This document shows, one piece after another, positions 16,300 through 24,356 of a stretch of 60,591 nucleotides of DNA (the first letter of the stretch is position 1; every line of letters begins with the position of its first letter). The notes under the pieces were generated by a model. The model was not told the origin of the DNA, did no database searches, and worked only from the letters and a program-made list of their open reading frames with translations. This DNA is from Acidimicrobiaceae bacterium (GTDB taxonomy: Bacteria; Actinomycetota; Acidimicrobiia; Acidimicrobiales; RAAP-2), in NCBI GenBank assembly GCA_947456245.1, contig CANGPS010000010.1, positions 1-60,591 on the forward strand, in the 5' to 3' direction. A program made the position numbers and the translations under genes.

Positions 16300-17859
16300 T
16301 CACGCGCAGGGCCACGAGGCGGGACGTCCCGCGGCGACCCAGGCGGCGGCCATCGTGGCCGCCAGCACGGCGACGCCCACCGCCAGCGGCGGGCCATCGG
16401 AGTCGACCACCTCCACCACCACCGGTGGGGTCTGGCTGGCGGTCAGGATCCCGAAGGAGCGGATGGTCAGGTCGTGGACGGCCCCGTGGGCGTCGACGGC
16501 GATCCCCTCGGTGCGGACCATGCCGAGCGCCTGGTGGACCGCGCCGATGACATAGCTGCGCAGCGTGATCGGGCAGAGCGGCGTGCCGGCATCGACCGAG
16601 ACCGAGACGGCGTCGTCCGCCGGGTCGATGGCCACCGTGGCCCGCGCGCCGTTCGGCGACGTGACCGTCACCGGCGTCCCGGGTTCGAGGTCCCTTGCGG
16701 CGAGCACGGCGAGCACCTCGGCGACCACGGCGCCGCGGTGGGTGGACCCCACCCTCGGGCCCCGGACCTCGACGAGCGACACCTCGAGGCCCGGGGCGAG
16801 AGCCGAGACCTCGGCCAGCACGCCGGAGAGATCGTCGGAGCCGGGCGTGGTCGCCACGCGCAGCTCGCCGGTGCCGTCGGCACGCAGCGCCATCGAGACG
16901 GGCGGGCGCTTCGCCCCTCGGCGGACCACCTCCTCACGGGGCCACAGCGCGAGGACCGGTGCACCCAGCTCGTCGGCGAGGCGTCGTGCGTCAGCCGCCA
17001 CCGGGGAGTGCCGCTTGGCCCCGAAGGCGCCGGCGTTGGCGAAGGGGCTCGACGGCTCGCCACCCGGCTGGCACCAGCTGGCGTCCGGCTCGACGTGGGC
17101 GGGCTCGACGAACGAGGTGGCCAGCTCGATCACGGGGTCGTCGATCTGTGGGATCTCGAGCGGTGCCACCACGGGGATGGTCGAGTTGCGGCCCTGGACC
17201 TTGCCCGATGACAGTCGGGCCTCGGCCGCACTCCGCGCCACCTCGTAGCCCCCGTCGGCGCGGGCCACGGCCACGCTCGACCCTGCGAGAGTTGAGTCGG
17301 CCGAGAAGCGGAAGGCACCGAGGACCACGTCCGGCCCCGCCACCTGGGTCGGGCCGCTCTCGAGGGTGGCGCGTGCCATGGCCGCCTCAGGGTCGCGTCG
17401 GTCGGGCAGCGGGGCCGACGGATCGAGGGCCACCAGGGCGGCCTCCACGATCGGCTGGAACCCGGTGCACCGGCACAGGTGCGCCCCGAGGGCGGTGCGG
17501 ACCTGGGACTCGGTCGGCACGCCCTTGCGGGCCAGCGCCGCGAGCCTCGTGACGATCCCCGGCGTGCAGAACCCGCACTGGCTCGCCCCGGTCCCCTCGA
17601 AGGCGGTGACGATCCGATCGGCGATCGCAGCGTCGAGACCGGACGAGGTCGTGACAGACCGGCCGACCACGCGCCGCACGGGGGTCACGCACGCCACCCG
17701 CGCCACGCCGTCGACGAGGACCGTGCAGCAGCCGCACTGCCCCTGCGGGCTGCACCCGTCCTTGACCTGGGTGCAGCCGAGCTCGTCGCGCAGCGCGTCG
17801 AGGAGGGTCGCGGAGAGCGAGACCTCTCGTTCCTCGCCGTCGACGAGCAGCGTGACCAT
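16300..17859 (-). CDS. Compact [2Fe-2S]-molybdopterin xanthine-dehydrogenase-like fusion
   Basis: 519 residues from the ATG at 17859, which has GAGGGG upstream; the GTG at 17883 lacks a ribosome site. Residues 1-80 are a plant-type [2Fe-2S] domain (CSPQGQCGCCTVLVDG). About 80-160 are the second [2Fe-2S] domain (GASQCGFCTPG and HLCRCTGFQ). The rest resembles scattered parts of the XDH/aldehyde-oxidase large subunit (an NAGAFGAKRHSPVAADARRLA segment, LWPREEVVRRGAKRP), but is only about 350 residues instead of 750+. It lacks a visible GVGELG active-site Glu motif. Either it is a redox partner with a reduced Mo domain or a non-catalytic derivative. It lies between erpA and ridA. Confidence 0.7.
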   Translation of the reverse strand: MVTLLVDGEEREVSLSATLLDALRDELGCTQVKDGCSPQGQCGCCTVLVDGVARVACVTPVRRVVGRSVTTSSGLDAAIADRIVTAFEGTGASQCGFCTPGIVTRLAALARKGVPTESQVRTALGAHLCRCTGFQPIVEAALVALDPSAPLPDRRDPEAAMARATLESGPTQVAGPDVVLGAFRFSADSTLAGSSVAVARADGGYEVARSAAEARLSSGKVQGRNSTIPVVAPLEIPQIDDPVIELATSFVEPAHVEPDASWCQPGGEPSSPFANAGAFGAKRHSPVAADARRLADELGAPVLALWPREEVVRRGAKRPPVSMALRADGTGELRVATTPGSDDLSGVLAEVSALAPGLEVSLVEVRGPRVGSTHRGAVVAEVLAVLAARDLEPGTPVTVTSPNGARATVAIDPADDAVSVSVDAGTPLCPITLRSYVIGAVHQALGMVRTEGIAVDAHGAVHDLTIRSFGILTASQTPPVVVEVVDSDGPPLAVGVAVLAATMAAAWVAAGRPASWPCA

Positions 17860-17890
17860 CGACCCCTCAGGGTCAGGCGTCACCGCTGGC

Positions 17891-18256
17891 TCAGCTGAAG
17901 GAGGAGCCGCAGCCGCAGGTCTTCGAGGCGTTGGGGTTCGTGATGTTGAAGCCGGCGCCGTTCAGCCCGTCGGAGTAGTCGAGCGAGGCGCCCACGAGCT
18001 TCTCGGCACTGGCCGGGTCGACCACGACGCGCACGGTGTCGAAGGTGCTCACGATGTCGTCGCTGGCGATCTCGGAGTCGAAGAACATGTCGTAGCTGAA
18101 GCCGGAGCACCCACCGGCCTTGACCGCCACGCGCAGGGCGAGGGCGTCGCCACCCTCCTCCTCGGCGAGGAGCTCTGCGACCTTGGCCACGGCCACGGGC
18201 GACAGGGTCACCGGCTGGGGCTTGCTTCCGATGTTCACGGTGGTGCCGACGGTCAT
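17891..18256 (-). CDS. erpA: A-type iron-sulfur carrier (ErpA/HesB/IscA)
   Basis: 121 residues. Cluster-ligand cysteines are in GGCSGF and the terminal CGCGSSFS motif, the pattern of A-type carriers. It delivers Fe-S clusters to apo-enzymes; the neighbouring 2Fe-2S fusion protein is a plausible client. The start is the ATG at 18256 with AGGAGAG upstream. TAGCAT on the minus strand (18323-18318) may be its -10. Transcription diverges from mrp, another Fe-S-linked gene. Confidence 0.93.
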   Translation of the reverse strand: MTVGTTVNIGSKPQPVTLSPVAVAKVAELLAEEEGGDALALRVAVKAGGCSGFSYDMFFDSEIASDDIVSTFDTVRVVVDPASAEKLVGASLDYSDGLNGAGFNITNPNASKTCGCGSSFS

Positions 18257-18382
18257 CTGTTCACTCTCCTGACAGGCGATCGCCGTGGTCCGTCACGGCG
18301 ATGGTTGCTCGTCCTCCATGCTAGCGAGGACGGGTGACGTCCATGCCGTCAGACCTCCTGATCGGCTCGGGTGGGCTGCCGA

Positions 18383-18388
18383 TAGCGT
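18383..18388 (+). promoter_or_regulatory. -10 box of a leaderless mrp promoter
   Basis: TAGCGT fits TANNNT and ends 6 bases before the GTG at 18395. The purine run just before the start is too close to act as a normal ribosome site. Confidence 0.45.
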
Positions 18389-18394
18389 GGAGGG

Positions 18395-19552
18395 GTGCCC
18401 GAGCAGCGCCCGCCCGCCGACCTCGCCTCCGCCCTGCGCGAGCGCCTTCGGTCGGTGATCGACCCGGAGCTGGGCCTCGACATCGTCGAGCTCGGGATGG
18501 TCGGGACCATCGCGGTGTCCGACGGTCGTGCCGCCATCGAGATCGCCCTCACCACCGCCGCCTGCCCCCTCCGGGGCCAGATCGAGCGCGACGCCAGACA
18601 GGCGGCCCTGTCGCTCGACGGCATCGTCGAGGTTGACATCACCATGGGCCAGCTGAGCCCGGAGGCCAAGGCCGTCCTGATGGACCGGGCCCGCAGCGCC
18701 GCCCAGCGTGACGCCCCAGCCACCTCCATCCCATCCGCCGCCCGGATCTTCGGCATCGCGTCGGGCAAGGGCGGCGTGGGGAAGTCCTCGGTCACCACCA
18801 ACCTGGCCGTGGCCCTGGCCCGGGCCGGCCACGTGGTCGGCGTCCTCGACGCCGACATCTGGGGGTTCTCCATCCCGAGGCTCCTCGGCGTCGACGGCCC
18901 AGTCGAGGCGAAGGACAAGAAGATGGTCCCCAAGTCCCTCGCCGTGGGCTCCGGCGAGGTCCGGGTCCTGTCGATGGGCTTCCTCGCCGAGGAGGACACT
19001 GCGATCATGTGGCGAGGGCTCATCCTCAGCCGGGCGGTGCAGCAGTTCATCGAGGACGCCGACTGGTCGGGGATCGACCACCTGCTGATCGACCTGCCGC
19101 CAGGCACCGGAGACATCCAGATGAGCCTGGCCCGGCTGTTGCCCCGCACCGAGCTCGTCCTGGTGACCACCCCGGCGGTGGCGGCCCAGAACGTCGCCGC
19201 CCGGGCCGGAGACATGGCCCGGCGGGGCTCGATCCGCGTGGCCGGCGTGGTCGAGAACATGAGCGCCTTCACCTGCGACCACGGCAGCACCTACGCCCTC
19301 TTCGGCGAGGGCGGGGGGCAGCGGCTCGCCGACTCGCTCGGCGTCGCCCTCCTGGCCCAGATCCCGCTTGACCCGGCCCTCGCCGCCGGCGGCGACGTCG
19401 GGCAGCCGGTGGCCGGAGGGGACTCCCCTGTGGCCGGGGCCTTCTCCGCCCTGGCCGGTCGGCTCATCGACGGCTCGCCGGACCCCATCGAGATGACGGG
19501 GTGCTCGGCTCGCCTCCTCGAGCTGCTCGACCAGGCCGTGGCCGACGGCTAA
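18395..19552 (+). CDS. mrp: Mrp/NBP35-family P-loop ATPase with N-terminal MIP18 domain
   Basis: 385 residues. Residues 8-85 are a MIP18/DUF59 domain (DPELGLDIVELGMV, ACPLRGQIE). The deviant Walker A loop GKGGVGKSS is at about 128-136, then DADIWGFSIPRLLG and LIDLPPGTGD. It is a presumed Fe-S cluster scaffold/carrier ATPase. Oddly, the C-terminal CxxC that bridges the cluster in ApbC/Nbp35 is absent: the aligned stretch is FTCDHGSTYALFG, with one Cys and a His. It may bind metal differently or have another function. A bidirectional terminator follows. Confidence 0.9.
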   Translation: MPEQRPPADLASALRERLRSVIDPELGLDIVELGMVGTIAVSDGRAAIEIALTTAACPLRGQIERDARQAALSLDGIVEVDITMGQLSPEAKAVLMDRARSAAQRDAPATSIPSAARIFGIASGKGGVGKSSVTTNLAVALARAGHVVGVLDADIWGFSIPRLLGVDGPVEAKDKKMVPKSLAVGSGEVRVLSMGFLAEEDTAIMWRGLILSRAVQQFIEDADWSGIDHLLIDLPPGTGDIQMSLARLLPRTELVLVTTPAVAAQNVAARAGDMARRGSIRVAGVVENMSAFTCDHGSTYALFGEGGGQRLADSLGVALLAQIPLDPALAAGGDVGQPVAGGDSPVAGAFSALAGRLIDGSPDPIEMTGCSARLLELLDQAVADG

Positions 19553-19577
19553 CACTTGGGTGGCGCCATCTGGACGC

Positions 19578-19611
19578 GTCGCACCCCCGGCCAGGTGGCC
19601 GGGGGTGCGAC
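19578..19611. terminator. Bidirectional hairpin terminator between mrp and the beta-helix lipoprotein gene
   Basis: A perfect 15-base-pair stem, 19578-19592 with 19597-19611, and an AGGT loop between convergent genes. There is no T-tract on either side. Confidence 0.7.
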
Positions 19612-19636
19612 GGAGGTCCTGGAGGGTCTGACCGAG

Positions 19637-21262
19637 CTAGGCGGCGACCTTGCCGCCCTTGCACCAGGCCGAGTCCGGCACGCCGGCGCAGGGGTTGGGC
19701 ATGGTGGCGAGGTTCTTCGGCAGCGGGTGCATCTGCACGCCGGTCTCGGCCGGGTAGCTGCTCCCCGCCGGGCAGGTCCCGAAGCCCGTGTCGCAGAGGA
19801 CCTGGGCCAGCAGGTCGGCCGGGGCGTTCGGCGTGGCCCGGTTCACCCCACAGGTCGGGGAGGCCTTCTCGAGGTCGGCCGGGGACGAGCCCTTGGGCGC
19901 CTTGTTCCCGACGAAGCAGTTGCTCGGCTTGTTCGGGTTCAGCACCAGCTGGCCGAAGTCAGCGTTGGAGGGGTTGCCGAAGTAGCCGTTGTTCTCGAAG
20001 GTGTTGTTCGCCAGCTTCGAGTTCATGGTGTCGTAGACGCAGCCGAAGCCGGCCGTCTCGACGCCGCCGGTGCCGCTGCAGGACTGGTTGAGCGACGGCG
20101 TGGCGTCATCGGGGAACGGGATGAACAGGATGCCCCAGGCGCCGTTGTTGCGGAAGGTGTTGTTCATCACGGTGTCGTTGCGACCTCCGGCGATGGTCAT
20201 GCCCGTGCCCGTCGGGCCGGCGGCCGCGTTGCCCGCCTTGGGCGTGTTCGGGTTGTTGTTGTTCTCGAACACGTTGTCCATGACCACCCAGCACGAGTGC
20301 GTGTGGGTGATGGGGCTCGTGCCGTTGCCAGGGCAGGCGCCGTCCTGGGGTGCCGGCGGGTCACCGTTGATCTGGGTGTTGGTGTCGAAGCCGTCCTGGT
20401 TGTCGTTGAACCGCGAGTTCTTCACCACGATGGCCCCACCGGAGTTGGTCCCCGAGTAGCCGAGCGCCGAGTACTCCATCCAGGCCTTGTCGATGGTGAT
20501 CCCACAGGCGCGGACGCAGGCGCCCACGTACATGCCCGAGTCGTTCATGTTCGAGCCGTAGATGGTCGTCCAGCTCGCCGGGCCGGCGGCGTGGCTCGAG
20601 AAGATCCCGTACTGCGCCGCGGTGTCCTCACCGTTGTAGAAGGTCGAGGTGGCGGTCAGGTAGGAGCCCTGGTAGCCCGTGAGGCCGAGGGCCTTGGTGC
20701 CGAGGTCGCCGTTCCACCAGATCTCGTTGCCGCCGTCCTCGGTCCCGTTGAGGAAGTTGCAGACGGTCAGGTTGTCGATGCTGACGTTGTCCGCCTTCGA
20801 CACGACGATGCCGTTCCGGCCGATGGCCTTGCCGTCCTTGACCACGCCGAACTGCTGGTCCGCCTCGGCGGCGGAGCACTGGGCCGCTCCGGGCTTGGTG
20901 CCGTCCACCACGGTCGTGTTGCGGTCCATGCCACGCAGGTGGACGCCGGCGGTCTTGATGAGCACGCCACCGAACTGGCCGTTGTCGGTCGAGGCCGACG
21001 GGTGCGAGAGGTCGGCGGTCTCCTTGTAGTCACCGGGGGCGACGAGGATCCAGTCCCCCTTCTTGGCGGCGTCGACCGCGGCCTGGATGGTCGAGTACTG
21101 GCCCTTCTTGCCGTGGAACGTCCCGACCGTCAGCACGTGGCCCGACGAGGTCGTCGTCGACGACGAGTCCGACGACGAGCTGCAGGCGGCGAGGACGCCC
21201 CCTGAGAGAACGACGGCGCCAAGCGCCGCCACGACCGATCGCATGCGACTCCGTGAGCCCAT
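19637..21262 (-). CDS. Secreted lipoprotein with right-handed parallel beta-helix
   Basis: 541 residues from the ATG at 21262, behind GGGGAGGGC. Signal peptide with lipobox VLAAC (Cys27), then a Ser/Thr-rich spacer. A pectate-lyase-like beta-helix follows, with short repeats rich in Asn (TIQAAVDAAKKGDWILVAPGDY, NSRFNDNQDGFDTNTQ, DNVFENNNNPN, NNTFRNNGAWGI, NNTFENNGYFGN). The TIQAAVDAA start and Asn ladders are typical of polysaccharide-active or surface beta-helix proteins. No catalytic residues of a known lyase are obvious, so the substrate is unknown. The longer open frame upstream overlaps the peroxidase gene and is a shadow. Several Cys pairs suggest disulfides. Confidence 0.88.
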   Translation of the reverse strand: MGSRSRMRSVVAALGAVVLSGGVLAACSSSSDSSSTTTSSGHVLTVGTFHGKKGQYSTIQAAVDAAKKGDWILVAPGDYKETADLSHPSASTDNGQFGGVLIKTAGVHLRGMDRNTTVVDGTKPGAAQCSAAEADQQFGVVKDGKAIGRNGIVVSKADNVSIDNLTVCNFLNGTEDGGNEIWWNGDLGTKALGLTGYQGSYLTATSTFYNGEDTAAQYGIFSSHAAGPASWTTIYGSNMNDSGMYVGACVRACGITIDKAWMEYSALGYSGTNSGGAIVVKNSRFNDNQDGFDTNTQINGDPPAPQDGACPGNGTSPITHTHSCWVVMDNVFENNNNPNTPKAGNAAAGPTGTGMTIAGGRNDTVMNNTFRNNGAWGILFIPFPDDATPSLNQSCSGTGGVETAGFGCVYDTMNSKLANNTFENNGYFGNPSNADFGQLVLNPNKPSNCFVGNKAPKGSSPADLEKASPTCGVNRATPNAPADLLAQVLCDTGFGTCPAGSSYPAETGVQMHPLPKNLATMPNPCAGVPDSAWCKGGKVAA

Positions 21263-21318
21263 GTGCCCTCCCCTGTCCGTGGGCGGTGCGTGGGTGCCAC
21301 CGCCGCCAGGGCAAGAAC

Positions 21319-22563
21319 CTACCCCGAGCGGCCGAGGAGAAGAGAACCCCAGTCCTCGCCGGGACCGAGGCCGCGGGGTACGGCGTAGACCCCGCTCGAG
21401 GTGTGGACGAGGTAGCGGTGGAGCGCGTCGCCGGCCACGAGTCGGCCCAGCATGTCGCCGAACTGACCCTTGGGGTCCTTCTGGAAGGCGATGAAGAAGG
21501 TGCCGGCGTCGAGCTCGCCGGTGGACGGGTCGACCCCGTCGGAGAACGTGTAGCCCCGTCGCAGGATCCGGGTCCCGCCGTTGCCCTCGGGTCCGGCGAC
21601 CCGGACGTGCGCGCCGGGCGGCACCAGCAGCTCGCCCTGCGAGCCCGTGGCCGTGAGGTCGACGCGGTCGTGGAGGTGGTGGCCGCTGAGCGGGGCCCCG
21701 GACGCCCGGAACCTCCCGACGGCCGCCTCCTGCTCGTCGAGCGACACCGCCCCCCACTGCTCGAGGGCGATGCGGATGCGTCGGGCCACGAGGTAGGTCC
21801 CGCCGCGGAGCCACTCGGGCGTCGGCGAGGTCACCCAGACGTAGCGGTCCAGCGAGGCCACGTCGCCCCAGCCGATGTTGTTCGTCGTCCGGTGGAAGCC
21901 CAGCAGATCGCGGGCCACCCGAGGGTCGGCCGGGGTCGGGTTCTTCGTGTAGCCAGCCTGCACGGCCCGCAGGTTCAGCACGCCGAGGCCGCTCGCTGCC
22001 AGGGCGTGCACGGCGGCGAAGGCGGACTGGGCATTGTCGGCGCAGGCCTGGATGCACAGCGCCCCGCCCGAGCGGACCGGGTCGAGGGCGTCGCCGTCGT
22101 AGGCGGGGAGCTGGGCGAGGAGGGCTGGGCGGGCGGCGGCGTTGCCCAGCTGTCCGGTGAAGAAGTCCGGGCCGACGCCGAGGGTGATGGTGAGCCGGGC
22201 GGGGCCGAGGCCCACCGCCTCGCCGCTGTCGGCCGGCGGGTGCTGGCCGCCGGCAGGACCGGGGAGCGCCCGGCCCCGGGTGAGGGTCGCGGCATCGGTG
22301 GTCCAGCCGGCGAGGACCGCGGCCACCTCGTGGCGCGTGGCGCCCTCGGCGAGGTCGAAGGTGGCGAAGGCGAGGTGGTCCTGCGGCACCGTGGCCACCC
22401 CTGCCTGGTGCCGGCCGTAGAAGGCGATGGCGGACGGCTCGCTGGCTCCCGCCGTCGGGCTGGCCGCAGGGGCCGCCGCCGACGCCAGGGCACCGAGCGA
22501 GGCGGCGGCGGACGATCCGAGCAGCTGGCGTCGGCTGAGGCGCGGCCCTTTCGATCTGCTCAC
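21319..22563 (-). CDS. Tat-exported Dyp-type peroxidase-like protein (EfeB family) with altered GxxDG motif
   Basis: 414 residues from the GTG at 22563, which overlaps the upstream stop (GTGA). The twin-arginine signal is SRRQLLGSSAAASLGALA. Segments match EfeB/Dyp: DHLAFATFDL, LGVGPDFF, ACADNAQSAFAAVH, RDLLGF, YVWVTSPTPEWLRGGTYLVARRIRI, AHVR (proximal heme His), ILRRGYTFSDGV and GTFFIAFQKDPKGQF. In EfeB the distal motif reads GFKDG; here the aligned residues are GFHRT, so the catalytic Asp is replaced. The heme-ligand His and the distal Arg region remain. It may bind heme without normal peroxidase chemistry. It is coupled to the secreted helical protein upstream. Confidence 0.85.
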   Translation of the reverse strand: MSRSKGPRLSRRQLLGSSAAASLGALASAAAPAASPTAGASEPSAIAFYGRHQAGVATVPQDHLAFATFDLAEGATRHEVAAVLAGWTTDAATLTRGRALPGPAGGQHPPADSGEAVGLGPARLTITLGVGPDFFTGQLGNAAARPALLAQLPAYDGDALDPVRSGGALCIQACADNAQSAFAAVHALAASGLGVLNLRAVQAGYTKNPTPADPRVARDLLGFHRTTNNIGWGDVASLDRYVWVTSPTPEWLRGGTYLVARRIRIALEQWGAVSLDEQEAAVGRFRASGAPLSGHHLHDRVDLTATGSQGELLVPPGAHVRVAGPEGNGGTRILRRGYTFSDGVDPSTGELDAGTFFIAFQKDPKGQFGDMLGRLVAGDALHRYLVHTSSGVYAVPRGLGPGEDWGSLLLGRSG

Positions 22564-23333
22564 TGGTACAGCGATCCCTTGCCGTAGCCCTTGAGCGCTC
22601 CCCCCAGTCGGCCGAGGTGGACCGAGAGCACGTCGGCATCCGCCACGATCTGGCGCAGCGAACCTGACGCAGACGCCGTGGCCTCGACGAGGCGCGTGGC
22701 GCTCCTGGTGGCGGCATCCGTCTCGGTCGGCGCCACCAGCCGTCCGATGGCGGCCAGGCCGGCCATCGTGGTCGTGATGGACCGAGCGGTCGCCTCGAGG
22801 TCGGCCCTCGTCTGAGGTGCCCTCCCGGAGAGCACCGCAGGGGCTGTCCTCGAGATCCAGGCTGAGGACCGCTGTGCGCTCTGGGCGATGGCCTGCGGCG
22901 ACAGGATCACCCGGCCGAGCACCACGGTCAGGACCGGGGCGGCCTGGGCGAGCTCGCCATGCGCTCGCTCGAGCACGTCGGACGACCACAGCGCGATCGA
23001 CAGCGACGGAGCACCACCCTGCGTCGAGGCGGCGCTGCGATCGGTCATCTGGACCCGGAGGGTGTCGAAGGCTGCCTGCGCCTGCGCCAGCGCCACCGGA
23101 TCGAGGGCTTGGCCGGGGCGGGTCGAGTCGAGGGCCACGAGGCCCGAGGCGAGCTGGTGCGCCGCCTGGCTGATCTGCGCCCGATAGGCGGTGGTGGCGG
23201 ACTTCGCGGCGACCTGCTCGGCGCCGGAGAGGTGGGTCGCTCCCCCCGAGGCGCCGGCCACCGCAGCGACCGCTCCGGCGAGCGAGAGGGTCGCCCCGGC
23301 CAGGAGGGCGGCTGGCCGACGGGTCACGCGCAT
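22560..23333 (-). CDS. Secreted helical protein coupled to the Dyp peroxidase
   Basis: 257 residues from the ATG at 23333. A signal peptide (MRVTRRPAALLAGATLSLAGAV) precedes an Ala/Gln-rich all-helical body with no cysteines after the signal. On this strand TACTAT lies 7 bases before the ATG, suggesting a leaderless transcript. The stop overlaps the peroxidase start by 4 bases. By position it could play the EfeO/EfeM (imelysin-like) role of an efeUOB iron system, but I do not see the HxxE motif of that family and no EfeU permease is present. Family not recognised. Confidence 0.7.
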   Translation of the reverse strand: MRVTRRPAALLAGATLSLAGAVAAVAGASGGATHLSGAEQVAAKSATTAYRAQISQAAHQLASGLVALDSTRPGQALDPVALAQAQAAFDTLRVQMTDRSAASTQGGAPSLSIALWSSDVLERAHGELAQAAPVLTVVLGRVILSPQAIAQSAQRSSAWISRTAPAVLSGRAPQTRADLEATARSITTTMAGLAAIGRLVAPTETDAATRSATRLVEATASASGSLRQIVADADVLSVHLGRLGGALKGYGKGSLYQ

Positions 23334-23340
23334 GGCGCCG

Positions 23341-23346
23341 ATAGTA
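23341..23346 (-). promoter_or_regulatory. -10 box of the secreted-protein/peroxidase operon
   Basis: Minus strand reads TACTAT, 7 bases before the ATG at 23333: a TANNNT leaderless arrangement. Confidence 0.5.
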
Positions 23347-23379
23347 CCGACGGGCCGGGGGCCACCCCCGTCGCCCGGC

Positions 23380-24276
23380 TCAGGACGGGACGTCGGGGTT
23401 CGCCGCGTGGGAGATGGCCTTGACGGCGGAGTTGAAGTCGGCGGTGTCCGCCGGGGCGCGACCCTCGGTGTACGCCTCCTCATATCCCTCGTCGCCGGGC
23501 AGGAGGATCCGGACGCCCTTGTCCGACACCGTGATCCTCGGCATGATCGCCGGCACCGAGGCCGCGGCGCGGGCAGCCTCGATGAGCTCGGCCGCCGAGG
23601 CGAACCGGCTGATGGCCTGGAGGTTCTTGATGGTCGGGAAGATCAGCTCGATGTCGCCCTCTCGGTGACGGCGCAGCGCGTCCTGGGGGGCGATCCACTC
23701 GTCGGCGATCACCTCGCCGGCATCGTGGGCGGCCGTCTGGTTGGCCGGCGCGGTGGCCACGAAGAAGCGGGTGTCGTAGCGACGAGGCGAGCCCTCCGGC
23801 GTGATCCAGTGGGCGAAGTAGTGCAGGTCGCCGACGTCGAGGGTGAGGCGCTCGGCCGCCACCACGTCGAGGAAGCGCCGCTCGCTGGCGTTGACCTCGG
23901 ACCGATGGCTGACGTAGCGCTCTGCGGTCGCGCCGGTCAGCTCGAGGGTCGACCCGTCCGGCGTGGTCGCCATGAGGATCCCCGCCTCCTCGAAGAGCTC
24001 ACGGAGGCAGGCCACCCAGTAGGCGAGCCCGCCCGCCTCGACGCCGAGGATCTCGCTGGCCTCGGCGTCGGATCGCCCGACGCAGACCGCCTCAGCCTCC
24101 GCGCCGCCGTCAGCGGGGTCGACCCCGCCGCCGGGGAAGACATAGGCGCCGCCCACGAAGTCCGAGTTGAGGTTCCGCTTGACCATCAGGACCTCGATGC
24201 CGCCGTGGTCCGCATCGCGCACCAGCATCACGGTGGCGGCCGGGCGGATGGCGGTCTTGTCGGTCGGAGCGGCCAT
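23380..24276 (-). CDS. Nudix hydrolase, NUDT19-like with split Nudix box
   Basis: 298 residues. VKRNLNSDFVGGAYVFPGGGVDPAD begins the Nudix motif, and RELFEEAGILMA supplies its catalytic Glu residues after an insertion of about 40 residues (DPADGG...YWVACLRE). This split box is seen in NUDT19/RP2-type CoA or nucleotide diphosphatases. The C-terminal part has IKNLQAISRF. The start chosen is the ATG at 24276, which has TACCCT 6 bases upstream (leaderless). The GTG at 24303 would extend into the promoter of the divergent gene. The substrate is unknown; an acyl-CoA/CoA diphosphatase role is an inference. Confidence 0.85.
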   Translation of the reverse strand: MAAPTDKTAIRPAATVMLVRDADHGGIEVLMVKRNLNSDFVGGAYVFPGGGVDPADGGAEAEAVCVGRSDAEASEILGVEAGGLAYWVACLRELFEEAGILMATTPDGSTLELTGATAERYVSHRSEVNASERRFLDVVAAERLTLDVGDLHYFAHWITPEGSPRRYDTRFFVATAPANQTAAHDAGEVIADEWIAPQDALRRHREGDIELIFPTIKNLQAISRFASAAELIEAARAAASVPAIMPRITVSDKGVRILLPGDEGYEEAYTEGRAPADTADFNSAVKAISHAANPDVPS

Positions 24277-24356
24277 GGCACGAGGGTACTCCTGAGCGGT
24301 CACGGGCGTTCCGCCTCAACTACGATCGCCTGCAGCGAGCAGGAGGACCTTGATCC

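Noticed and set aside
21319-22563. Possible encapsulin-targeting peptide at the Dyp protein C-terminus (GSLLLGRSG)
   Set aside because: The same place in EfeB reads LGSALLRV, the protein has a Tat signal, and no encapsulin gene is present.
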